Shown here one piece after another: positions 41,609 to 52,800 of a DNA stretch of 64,000 nt. The notes beneath the pieces were generated by a model that did not search any database, was not told the origin of the DNA, and was given only the letters and a program-made list of their open reading frames with translations. The first letter of the stretch is position 1. Each line of letters opens with the position of its first letter. The DNA comes from Craspedostauros australis (lineage: Eukaryota > Bacillariophyta > Bacillariophyceae > Mastogloiales > Achnanthaceae), in contig JAMXDE010000013.1 in NCBI GenBank assembly GCA_026770025.1, positions 1,612,001 through 1,676,000 of the forward strand, read 5' to 3'. The position numbers were made by a program, and so were the translations under genes.

Positions 41609-43393
41609 ATGACAATGAGATCGATTGCGTCAGTACTTGCGTTGCTGGGTCTGAACCCAACCACACTCGCTTGGCAGCAGTGTGCTGACAGCCACGGGAT
41701 CTGCCCGAACAACAACACATGCTGCGTGCCGCAAGCCAGCAACCACGGTGCTTCACCTTCGTCTTCGTCGTGGATGGATGCGGCCACCTCCGCAGCATCG
41801 CCGTCATCTTCCGTCTGCATCCCAGCAGGCAAGTACAATCCAGGAGTGTGCTGCGAAGACGAATCGCCAAACACGGGTTGCCGAAAGGGCTACGAATGCA
41901 TCTACGATGGCAGCGATTCGTTCTGTCTCAAGGTCAACACCACCACTCCGACCGACCCGGGCATCCTGCCGCGGTACAACCTCTGCTCTTTCGCCGGCAA
42001 CGAAGACTCGCTGAAGCACGTTTACGGACTTCCAATTCGAACGGTGGCTGCGACGTCAGCGGAATCATACTCAACATCATCAGCAGCAGCCGAATTCAGC
42101 GGCTCTTCTCCTTCCACAACCTTCCGCTTCACGTACATGTCAACGATGGGGCCGCTCACGGAAGACCTCTTTCCCATCAGCGATCGCAACCGCGAGGAAC
42201 AGGCAGCCGCCGACACCATCCTGATCATGGTGCACGGTTCACGTCGCAACGTGGAGGATTACCTGTGCTCGGCCGCTGCATCGATCCATCGCGATCCCAA
42301 CGACGATGAAGGCTCGAAGATCATGGTGATCGCGCCGTGGTTCCTGACGCAGCTGGATCCCATCATGTCGTGGGAGTCCGCCAGCGCGAATCCGCACAAC
42401 CAGGACCTTGCATCGCAGCATCAGAACCATCCCCAAGACGTCAACTACAACAGCAGCGACATCGCAATCCGATGGTCCGAGCCCGGTCCGATCAACCATA
42501 CTTGAAAGTACGGTGCGGATTCCATCAACATTGCCAGCAACACCCTCCATACGTCGGCGCACGATTCATACGATACTGGATCCGTCCCAGTCTCAACGTC
42601 AGAAGTGAGCTCCTACGAAGTGTTGGATAATATGATTGAGCATATTCTACAGCGCCAGGCACAGCAGTTCCCCAGTTTGAGACGGATCGTCGTTGCGGGG
42701 CATTCCGCGGGAGGTCAGTACACGCAGCGGTGGGCGCTTCTAACCAACAGCCGCGTCTTTGATGACGGTGCTGATCATGCTTCATCAAAAACCCACCATC
42801 TTCACGGCCTTCCAAACTTGCAGGCGCAACGCACTTCGCAGCTGCGACATTTGCAACGACCGCGAACCGACATGCCAACGATTCGCGTCGTTGTTGCCAA
42901 TCCACGAAGTTTGTGCTTCCTGGATGCGAGACGCATCCTGCCCGATGGATCCTTCGGCATCCCGGCGAACGCCACAGACTGCCCGTGGTACAATCAATGG
43001 GAATGGGGGCTGGGTTCCGGCGACGCACTCGTCACACCGTACAAGGACCGATCCATTCAGCAGGCCGGTGGAGTTGACGCAATCGTACGGAGGTATCCGA
43101 ACCGCGACATCGTCTACCTCGCTGGCGAGTTCGATGTGGTTCCCAGCAGCGGGGATAAATGTCAGACCCTCGACGAGGGACCCAACCGCCGATCACGCAG
43201 CCTGCACTTCTTCGAATCGCTCAAGGAACTTTACGGCGGCCAGGTTCATCATCGGTTGGTCGTCAAGGGCGTCCCGCACGATCATACTCTCATGTTTCAA
43301 AGCTCGGAAGGACAGCAGGCACTTTTTGGGACTTTCGTCATTGACGATCCACCAAGCGCATCCAAGCAAGGCACGCATGTCGACCCTATGTGA
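41609..43393 (+). pseudogene. Secreted alpha/beta hydrolase gene with one in-frame TGA (594 codons)
   Basis: A signal peptide (RSIASVLALLGLNPTTLA) is followed by a Cys-rich module (CADSHGICPNNNTCC to about residue 112) and an alpha/beta hydrolase domain. The domain has ILIMVHGSRRN (oxyanion region), VVAGHSAGGQ with nucleophile Ser366, LAGEFDVV (acid) and VPHDHTLMF (His). The coding frame is continuous from 41609 to 43393 except for TGA at 42503-42505 (codon 299), between GPINHT and KYGADS. Homologous enzymes often carry Trp near this point, so a TGG-to-TGA change is the simple explanation. Apart from that codon nothing is broken, so this is a very young pseudogene, a sequencing error, or a read-through or recoded gene. 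No small intron removing the stop was evident. Substrate unknown. Confidence 0.75.
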
Positions 43394-43640
43394 CGGAGAG
43401 TGTGATCTACATGATGCGGTACCTGTGTCTATCCGCATGGCACAGCCGTATTGGCATAATCTAGAGTGGATACAATGAATGAACTCTCTACTCGTTGGTT
43501 GAGCACAATGATGATAGGGCCACCATATTCCACTAGTAGTAGTATGCATGCATGCATCCATGCACACAAGATCTTTCTGCTTTGGGTACAGCGGTGCTAC
43601 GCGCCTCGTAGCTAGCACTTCCAAATTACTAAAGCTATGC

Positions 43641-46053
43641 TCAGAGTTCGCAGGATATGTCATCGCTCCCCCAGAACGTCTTCATCCTGCCCTTGCCCTT
43701 CGCCACCACCTCATCTTCTCGAGGCGTAAGCCATTTTCCCTTCCCTTTGCGGATCAATTCATCCGCCGTGGCCTCCGACAGGTGTATCCTCCCCGGCAGT
43801 CCTGACGATTCCATCCGCGCCGCCGTGTTCATGGTGTCACCGAACAGCTGAAACCTGGACTTGGCTCCGCGCAGCACGCCCGCGGTGATCGACCCGGAAT
43901 GCATGCCGCATCGCAATCGTAGTATCCGCGTGTTGCCCCCCAGCTGCGTTGACAGATCCAGTAGCAGCCCGCGCGAACGTCGTACGCACAGCCGGCAGAA
44001 CCGGTAGAGCAACACGGCGTGATCATCGCGCTCCTCGGGCAAACCGCACGCCGCCACGTAGCATTCCCCGATGGTCTCCACCTTGAAAATCCCAACTTCA
44101 TCCGCGAGCTTGTCGAATTCTGTGTACAACGTCTCCAACAGGGTGAAGACGTCCGTCGGACTTCGCGTGCTGGACCATTTCTTGAATCCTGAGATGTTCG
44201 CGAACAGGATGGTGACGTTTTCGAATGAGTCCGCAATGGGCCTTGATTTGGACTCGATCATATATGGCCCGACATTCGCAAGGGACGTCAGGGAGTGGCC
44301 AAGCCGAGATGATTGGGATATGTGCGCATGGGATGTGCTCTTTGTTGCTGGCGCTGCTGCTCCTGTAGGCGCTGTCTCCGGACCAGCAGTGTCTTCGATA
44401 TCGTTTGACGACTGGTGCGTTTGCTTCTGCGGCGTTTTATCCAGCGTTTCTTCGGCACGAGGACCCTTGTCCATCGACTTGCGCCGCCAGCCTGTGGTCG
44501 ACTTGCGGGCGTTGCCATGATTGCTGACGGTCTTTTCGTTCTCGACTTCTTCTGCGCTGCTCAAGACACGATCCAGCACAGTGTCCGGGAACAGGGAGCT
44601 GACGATGGCACCGGATCTCGCAGCGGAGTCCAGCACCTTGTGTTGCCGTCTCGCCACCAGGTTGTCGTAGACGACGAAGAACACGGCGGCAGTGACGAAG
44701 ACTGCCACCACAACGATGACGCTGTCGCGTGGGTGGTTGGTCATGTACGCGTCCTTGAAGTCTTGGGTTGGGTAGACGTGGAATGTGTACTTGCATTGCG
44801 TGCGATTTTGGAATGGAGCAAATGGTGCCCATCGCACGAGGTGGCTGAATGTACGATCGTGATGATCGCCAGGCCCAATGTAAGAAACTTCGGGACCTTC
44901 GATCTGGAAGGTGCAGGACTGATTGCAGGTGTTTTCAATCACCAGATCCACCGCGTCGATGCCAACCGGCAAGGTATCCGTAAAATGCATGTGCCACGGG
45001 AGGTTGGGCATGAGGAGCGCCACGATGTTGACGCTGTCCGCTTTGTCGTCCACGTTCTTCGCGCTGTTCGGCACGTCTTTGAAGATGGGGGCAATCAACG
45101 AACTCTGCGGCCACTGCTCCGGATCGTCGGTTGCGTTTCCGAGATTTATGAACTGCGACAGGACGGAAGAGTTGAAGAGATGGACAACGTCGTAGCCGAG
45201 TTTGATGAGCGGGTTGGAGAGCAGATCGTAGTTGACGAACCCCGTCGATCCTGCCAGCGGAGCTGTTTGCGCCAAGGGGGCGTACACTCCCTGACCCTGC
45301 TGGAAGCTGATGCTGCCCGTGGTAAAATCAAGCGCGTAGATCAGTGGAATGAATGGACTACCAGTCGCGTCCATTCCAAGGTACTCGTATGTGTCAGCGA
45401 TCCACTTCTGACCGTTGAGCATCTGGAAGTTCTCGTAGGCCGCCTTGGATTGCTCCGTCACAGTGACAGCCATCGATACGGCCGTCGCCCCCGTCTGCCG
45501 GCGCAGTTGATCAAACACGGCTTCGAACTTGGGAACGATGACCATCGGCCACTCCTGCCCATTTGCCTTGGCGTAGATGCTGATCCGCCGGCTCAAGCTT
45601 TCAACTGATCGGAAGATCATCTTGGCTTTGATCTGCGACGTCATTAGCACTTGGTCGGCAATGTCTTCGAACTGTTTGTTGGCAGAGTACGAGTTTTCAG
45701 GTCCAAATGTGCGCGACAACATTCAGTAAGTAGCGATGACCAACGGACAATGAATTCGAGTGAGGAGCCTGGTGGGATGGTGGGCGTGCATTGTTCAAAG
45801 GGGAAGGAATGACACACAACTTCGACATACGTACCCGTTGTTGGAAGTCATCTTCATCGTCCGACTTGGTCACGCGAAACACCGTGGACGCCGTGCCGAT
45901 CGTCAATGCCACGAATAGGAAAGCAAAGAAGAGACGGCACCTGAAGATGCGCCGCGTCTCGCGTCCTCCCAGCGATCGACCAGCGTCGCGTCGCTTGCCG
46001 CCGCTCTCCGTGTGTTGATCGCGGCCTGCAACGTCTCGATGCGATGATCGCAT
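43641..46053 (-). CDS. Membrane nucleotide-cyclase paralogue with degenerate active site (749 aa)
   Basis: Exon 1 (46053-45835) holds an N-terminal tail and the first membrane helix (RLFFAFLFVALTIGTAS). The 163-bp intron (GTACGT...AACAG, phase 0) leads to exon 2 (45671-43641). An extracytoplasmic sensor-like domain of about 330 residues is closed by a second helix (VIVVVAVFVTAAVFFVVY). The class III cyclase domain lies at about 555-740. The domain is clearly homologous, but both metal-binding aspartates are changed: FANISGF has Asn565 for Asp, and TIGECYVA has Glu609 for Asp. The NTAARMES motif is kept. I infer weak or no catalysis, and perhaps a regulatory partner of the neighbouring intact paralogue. 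No phosphodiesterase domain is present. The exon junction reads DDFQQR/FEDIAD, as in related diatom cyclases. Confidence 0.85.
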
Positions 46054-46868
46054 GGTGTCAATCGTCTCAGCTACCCAACAAGGATGGGGTTCAGAGCGAC
46101 CAAGTGCTGCGGTATCGTTGCTCTCGCGCGGCTGTCACTTTGCTTCCTCCTTGTTGATGTTGGTGGTGCAAGTATCTTGCTGCAGCGACGCGGGCATCAA
46201 ACTATCCCGTTCTGTCCTCTGCTTTTGCGTTTGGTCCTGTGCGTTCCGTTCTTGCTGTCGATTAGATCTTGTGTGGTCTGATACCGTGTTTGATACTGTT
46301 GTGATTCCCTTCCTCGTCTCACATCATCTCCCTCGGCACAAACGGCCCAAGAGAGTCAACCGTTGGACACTCCTGTCGCATTCACCGGGATTGGACACCG
46401 CCTTGTCTATCCGCAATGGCTGTCTGCTCTGCGTGTACGACCACTTGTATGCTACTCTTGGTCGTACTCGTGCCCTTGCGCCCATGACATCCGTATCATC
46501 GCCATCGATCTCTTCGTCGTGGCCATGGTGGCACTTATGCTCGCTTTGCACTTGCCCGTGCCCCCTGTGCTTGGGACAAGACCACCACATCCTCGCCGGC
46601 CCGAGCACCCAAGACCAAATCTGACAACAAACAAGATCGCTGTCTGTCCTGTTTACGAGACACACACGCACCAAATGGATACGGGGGTCTTCGTTTCGCC
46701 ACAAGACGGACAGAGGTCATTGGAGGTGTTTGCGTGGCTCATAATTTCATAATATCGGCTTCTAAGCCAATCAGATCACTCCATTATGAACACAAGATAC
46801 CTTCCGAACAGGGGGTGACCAGGACCGAAACGAGCGTATAACGTCAATCGAAAAAATTATGAAATCCT

Positions 46869-46916
46869 GGAGTTGAGTTATGAACGCCCCAAAAAGAGCG
46901 TTCATAACTCAACTCC
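46869..46916. repeat. Perfect 19-bp inverted repeat (hairpin)
   Basis: GGAGTTGAGTTATGAACGC (46869-46887) and its exact reverse complement (46898-46916) are separated by the 10-nt spacer CCCAAAAAGA. It lies about 115 bp inside the left 32-bp repeat. Confidence 0.95.
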
Positions 46917-47292
46917 CACTTTTCGTCGAGATCTCATCTCGCGTCTTCCTCTCAAATCGCTCCTCCAACGGCAATTTGGGAGTTTTTGTGATTTCCTCCC
47001 TCGCATGCGTTGGCATCAGTTTTCATAACCTCTGTTGTGCATGTATCGTCGTGCTACCCTCTACTTCCTCCCTTGTTTATACCATTGACATGTGTCATTT
47101 GTCCATCTCCTTTCATGCACGCTTTGCCCTTCTGTCATATAGCTTGTTCCAAGAATTGTAGTATGATTAGCGTTTCCTTTTATAGTAGTGTCATCTGCTT
47201 TATCATAATGGATTGTTCCTCTTTCCTCCAACGCCGCCACGAGGTAGCCACCTCTACCATCCTCATCATCATTGCTGAGCAACTCATGACAT

Positions 47293-47979
47293 GTGCGACC
47301 GCCCACCACTCCTTCTCCAGTTGCCCAGCTTCTGTGCACAGCGCTCGTCCGCGTTTCCACAGGTGGCATCCCCCCTTCCGGCATCCGTGATTCGCCCACC
47401 AAACATATTCAGCTACAGCAGGCAGCAGTAGGATGGACGGCCATAGTATGGGGCAGATGGGCCTCCCTTTGGCGTGAGCATGCGCCTCCCATGGGCCAGC
47501 AAGCGCACCGATGAGCACTCTGCCTTCTATGTGACTGGCAGGCCAGTGTTACCAATCTACTCTGGCACACAGCCCTGGAGCAATGGCAAGATCGCAACTC
47601 AGCAAAGGCAGAGCAGATGGCTGATGACATGATTGTGCTCCTCCAGGAACAGACCCTACAGCCCCAAGCACTACCGCCTGCGGACGTCCCAGCGGTGCTC
47701 CGAACCCTTTGGGAGCGGCCTCCCCCTTCGCATCAAATGGCGGCACTGTCTGACTGGACCCAAGCTATGAGATCAGGCCTCGGAGACGCTGCCCCCCCCC
47801 CCAAGATCCGAAAGTGCTCGTCAATTGGATGCTCCAGTTGCATCGGCGAAAGGACGCTGACCCCAGCTCGTGATCGAACCACCTGTCTGCAACGGCAGCC
47901 AACAGTCTCACAATATCACCTTGCACACACTAGCCATCACTTGGCTTCACTCCGTTCCTGCAGCATGCTATCACGTTGA
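47293..47979 (+). pseudogene. Decayed ORF, possibly retroelement-derived
   Basis: One frame, broken by TGA at 47512-47514, reads QQAAVGWTAIVWGRWASLW, then after the stop LLWHTALEQWQDRNSAKAEQ. The combination GWxxxxxGRxxxxW followed by LWxxxxxxWxxRN recalls proteins linked to retroelements in algal genomes. I am not certain of the family. An 11-C run at 47792-47802 interrupts the later part. It is surrounded by inverted repeats, which supports an origin from mobile DNA. Confidence 0.4.
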
Positions 47980-49882
47980 ATAAACGAGGTGGAATCAAAG
48001 CACCGTCGGTGCATGACTTAACAGTTATAACCATTGTGATATAAAAATAGATGAGTTAATTATGGCACAGCAGCATCTTCTCATGTTTGCTGTCGCTGAC
48101 TACCTCCACAGCGGCTTGCCTACTGCTTTGCACAGAGGCCACTACTAGAGCTTGGAATTTCTCTTGTGACACTAGTACCTTCTGGCAAGCATTCTCAAAC
48201 ATGGTGATGCTATGGAGTTCTACAACTTCGTTGGTATGACTAGGGAGTCCTTCACCCAACTTGCCGCTGTCTTGAAGCCATCCATCAAGGCTCTTCCTGT
48301 CAATCAACAATCAGTGACCCTGTGTTGATGTGATCTGGCACGTCGCAGATTCAACATATTGATGTGACTGCAATTGTCTTGAAGTATCTCCAACGCATCC
48401 GCACTATGCATATTCAGGAAGAAGACCAATAATGTATGGAAGATGCAATGCATAGACGATCAAAAGCCACCCTGGCGTACATGGCACACCAGCAAGTCGG
48501 AAGCATATGAAGGAACATCCGAAGCAGTTAGGCAAGCATATCAAGACTTGGAGGCTGTACAACCGTAAAGAGCACGATTGCACAAAAAGAGCAAGATCCA
48601 GATCGAAACGTGGATAGTATACACGACTCATATCGATCCATTGAGTCGATACGGTTAACGGGACTAGGACCGTGACTCGGGATAGGGGCGCGCCAGCCTC
48701 GCCAGTTATGAAATTATGAGCCACGCAAACACCTCCATTCTGTGGGAGACAAAACGTGCCATCATCATCGAGCGTCTTACCCTTTTTGCGCCGGAGACAA
48801 TTTGGGAAAAAGTGAGAACCTGCGTGCACAAATGTCCATTCTGACATCAATGCGGTTCACGAGTGAATGGCCCTTAATTGAGTTTCTGAAATGTGCGGCT
48901 TGCTTCATGTTCTTCGTGTCCGGATTACGTGCCCAACAAAATTCTGTCGCCACAAGAAATAGCAAAGGGAATCGAACAATTCGTCCGTATGTCGCCTCGC
49001 CCTTGCGCCAACAGCGTGGGGGCGGAGACAGAAGCGCTCCATCTGCGACAGTCATGTTCACTCGCAAGACACTGTACCAATCGAATCTACGAACTATTAT
49101 GCTGTACCGCGTTACTCTGGAGCGGCCGCATCCTTGTCGCTACACGACGCGTCCCCACAACGTCACGTCGCAGAGTGGACGAGGAAGTGAAGCTGGTGGG
49201 TCCAGCACTCCGACGCTCCGGAACAGGGATGTATCGCTGTGCTCTCTTTGCCACGGATCGACACCCGTGATGTGCCGCTTGCAGGTCGCACATTCCCAAC
49301 TTTCTCATCCCTCTGCGCCACCAACGAGATCTGCCATGTTTGCACCTGCTTCTCATCTTACTGCCATAGTCGTAGAGGTACGCACAATGGAGGTTGTAGA
49401 TGTGCGGAAAGGATCGCGTTTTACTCTGCGAGGGAATGGTGGTAGACATTATACAAAGCACGCTATCCTTGGCATCGCAATCACACCCTGTGAAGCACGA
49501 GCCAAGATAGGAACTCAAGAACATGATGCTTCTACTTGTAAGCACCAAAGATCCAAGGATGGGTGAAGACCATTCACAACCTCCTTGAAGCTGCTGGTGC
49601 TGTGGACATGCTTCTCTGTGTGCGAGCTGCTCGTGCCCGTAGAGGAAACATTTGGGCCACGTACGTATTCGTACGGGCGGAGAAAAGCAAAGTAATGTAT
49701 ACAATGTCAAAAATGTTATAGAATAGCCAAGCAGTCTCTCTGCGCACTCCCGATTGCTCTCTCTCTCTCTGTCTGTATCGCGCATTCTCTATCAAGGCTT
49801 CGTGTCCTCTCTCATTCCCCTGTGAAAAGATCTCGCGAGGCCAGCTTCTGACCCTTCTCTGCTCGCACTCGTAGGCATGCAC

Positions 49883-52800
49883 CTATGGGTTATACTTCTT
49901 CAAGTATCGTTTCACGATGTCTTCTCCTTTGTGCTCCCACTCATTCCGGTTGGCAATGGCGTAGTTCAAGTACTCGTCCGACGAGACCCCAAACACGCCG
50001 CAGTCCTTCAATTTCTTGGCCAGAGGGATGACGTAAAAGTCGAAGAATCCAATCTCCCCCTCGTACCATCCTTCCGACGGATCCTTCGAGCTCTTCTCGT
50101 CTTGGTGTGCCTTGTACAGCTCATCGAACAGAGCTTCGTTCCATTTGATGTAGATGTGCCAGTGCTGCATCGTGTGTGCGATGTCCGAGGCCTGAATCAA
50201 GTGCTCGAGCACCAATGTCGCCTTCAGGTTGTTCCGGTACTGCCTTTCGCTGTTCTTTCGATGATGATGATGATGCTGGTGGCAGTCCAAGTGGAGGTGA
50301 TCGCCATCGGAGTTGCTGTCGATCCTTGCAGTGTCACTGCTGTTGCTCGCATCGCGCTTATCGGCCGCGACGGTGGAGATGGTAGTGACGGGCAACCCCA
50401 AAGCTGAGACTGTCGTTGAGATGGACCTGGGCACTGCCGAAGGTGTTGCTGACGTCGATGGGTCCGCCGACGAGGAAGACTTCGTTTCAAGCGCCGTCGA
50501 TGCCTGCGATGGAGAGACACATGGTGCAAAGGTCGGCGCAAAGGTCGGCGCGAATGCCTTCTGCCATCGCTCAGTACGAACCTTCTTCAGATCCTTGTCC
50601 ATGATATCCGTGGCGATAACCGACTGCACCACTAGGCTTCGGAACGTGCGCAGCTCCTGCTCGGTGGAAAGCAAGCATTGTCGGAACTCGTTGAATCGAG
50701 GTTCGAAAAGGAGGTTCCAGGCCAAGTCGATCGAGTTCTGCTCGGCAACGGCCCTGCCTTTGTACAAGGCGGCCATTGGGTGATTCTTCTCCACCAACAC
50801 CGTGTTAGGAACCCCCATGTGATCGACGTCGTGGATGAGCGCGGCGAAGATACACGCAAACCGAGTCAGCGGATCGCATCGGATGGAGTAGACGAAGTCG
50901 TTGGGATCAACGTCGTTTTCACCGTGGCTCTCGACGCTCATGCTGAGATCCTCCTCCTCGTCGGTTGGCTTGGTTATCCTTGAAAGTAGTTTCTGGACGG
51001 ACTGAATCACATGACTAGCATGCGTGAAGGAATGGAACGAATTGAACCGGTAGCAGTTTGCAATCGTCTGGACGAATTCTTCGATCTGCCTTTCAACGGT
51101 CGGCGGCAGGTCGATCTTGTTGGGGTCGGTATAGAACAGCACCTTCTTCGTGGGCATCGTGAGAGCATCCGCAAGTTCATCCAACGCGGTGCCTTTCTTC
51201 AACGACGCGATGGACGTCGACAGCGGCTCAGTCATCTCTGCGCACAATGGCACCGACGACGATGATGCTGACGACACCGACGACGACGTGGACACGGAGA
51301 AAGAGGAGTACGAATCATCCAGCGAATCTCCCTCCAGATCTCGGGTGGCAATGATCATTCGTAGCATTTGCTTGAACGTTACCACGCTCCACATGATGTG
51401 GCGTTCCGTAGTCTGCTTTCTTTGTTTTGACTTTGATGCGATCTTCTTGATCTCCGCGATGTCCTTGCTGGCGACAAGCCTTGCATTGATCACCCTCGGT
51501 TGGCTTTCCTTGAGCTGTCGCAGGGCTTCCAGTGACATAATGTGCGGTTCCATTTGCAGCTGCGGCTGCTTTGGTTGCACAGCGGGCATTTGGTGGCCGG
51601 CGAACGAATCCAAGGAACCGGAGTCGCTGAAATGCGCGCTCTGATTCATAGCGGTACTGTGAGAGGTGTTGTGAGCCGAATCTCGCTTCTTCTTTGACGA
51701 TGCGACAGAACCGCTGCCAATGCCGTCAGCCTTGTGGATGCCCCAGTAGGTCACGAGGCTGCCTTTGCCCTTGGCAATCACGGCATCATCCCTTGGCTTG
51801 AACCATGCCGCCTTGCCATGCTTTTTCAGCTCGTTCGCCGTCTCCTGAGACAGATGGATGCGGTTGGGTCGACCGCTGTTCTCAATGCGGCTTGCAGTGT
51901 TGACCGTGTCTCCGAACAGTTGGAAACGGGACTTCTGCCCTCGCAGGACTCCCGCCGTGACAGGTCCGGAGTGGAGCCCAAAGCGGATTGCCAACGATCC
52001 TGTGTCTGGGCCCAGGGAGAGCGATAGCTTCTCGATGAGGTCCTTCGTCTTGGCCAGCGCAAGCCTGCAGAATCGGAACAGAACCACTGCGTGGTCGTCT
52101 CGTGGTTCTGGGAGACCGCAGGCAGCCACGTAGCAGTCGCCGATGGTCTCGACCTTGAACACATCCAGCCTGTTGGCGATTCGATCGAAGGCGTTGTAGA
52201 TCGTCTCCAGCAAGGTGAAGACCTGCACTGGATCGCGCGTGCTGGACCACGCGGTGAAGCCCGCGAGGTCAGCAAACAGCACGGTGACGCTGGGGAAGAA
52301 GTCTGCGATGGGTCCCGATGAAAACGGCTCGAGGTTGCCCGTGGAAGCGTCGGATGCGCGAGAACCAATGCTCTTGACGCTGCGCCGGCGACGTGATCTT
52401 GGGACCTTGATGGCGTCATCTTCCAGGGGGCTGACGCGCTCTGCGTCGTCCTTCAGATCAAGGTTGCTTTTGCTTGTTCTTTTCACTTGGTCTTCCTGCG
52501 GTTGCGCGAGGCTGTTCCCCAGCAGCCTGCCGCGGACGTTGGCGGGGAACAAAGCTCGGACGATAGAGTTGGATTTGGCTGCTGACTCGAGCACCTTGCG
52601 CTGACGGTGCTGGACGAGCCGATCGTACATGAAGAAGAAGACGCCCATCAGGAGAAAGATCGCCACAACGATGAGAGCGGTGTATACCACTGTCTTCGAC
52701 GTGTAGACCTCTTGTGGTTCGGTGGCTGGGTAGATGCTCATCGAATACGAGCAGTTGTGGACGCTTTCTATCACTGAGAAGTCCCACTGCACCTCAAAAT

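Larger units (their letters stand above)
46721..48737. mobile_element. Interval bounded by perfect 32-bp inverted repeats
   Basis: The 32 bases at 46721-46752 (starting TGGAGGTGTTTGCGTGG) recur in exact reverse complement at 48706-48737. The enclosed 1.95 kb holds a hairpin and a decayed ORF. The arrangement looks like a degraded DNA transposon, but no target duplication is visible at either edge, so two inverted copies of a dispersed repeat are an alternative. Confidence 0.45.
46054..49882. other. Intergenic stretch of 3.8 kb between the cyclases
   Basis: Contains a 19-bp hairpin, 32-bp inverted repeats at 46721-46752 and 48706-48737, and a decayed ORF (47293-47979). These are listed separately. 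The rest shows nothing that I can support as a gene. Confidence 0.5.

Noticed and set aside
42503..42505. Selenocysteine codon
   Set aside because: The position is not an active-site Cys in hydrolases, the nucleophile is Ser366, and I could not identify a SECIS. A Trp-to-stop change is simpler.
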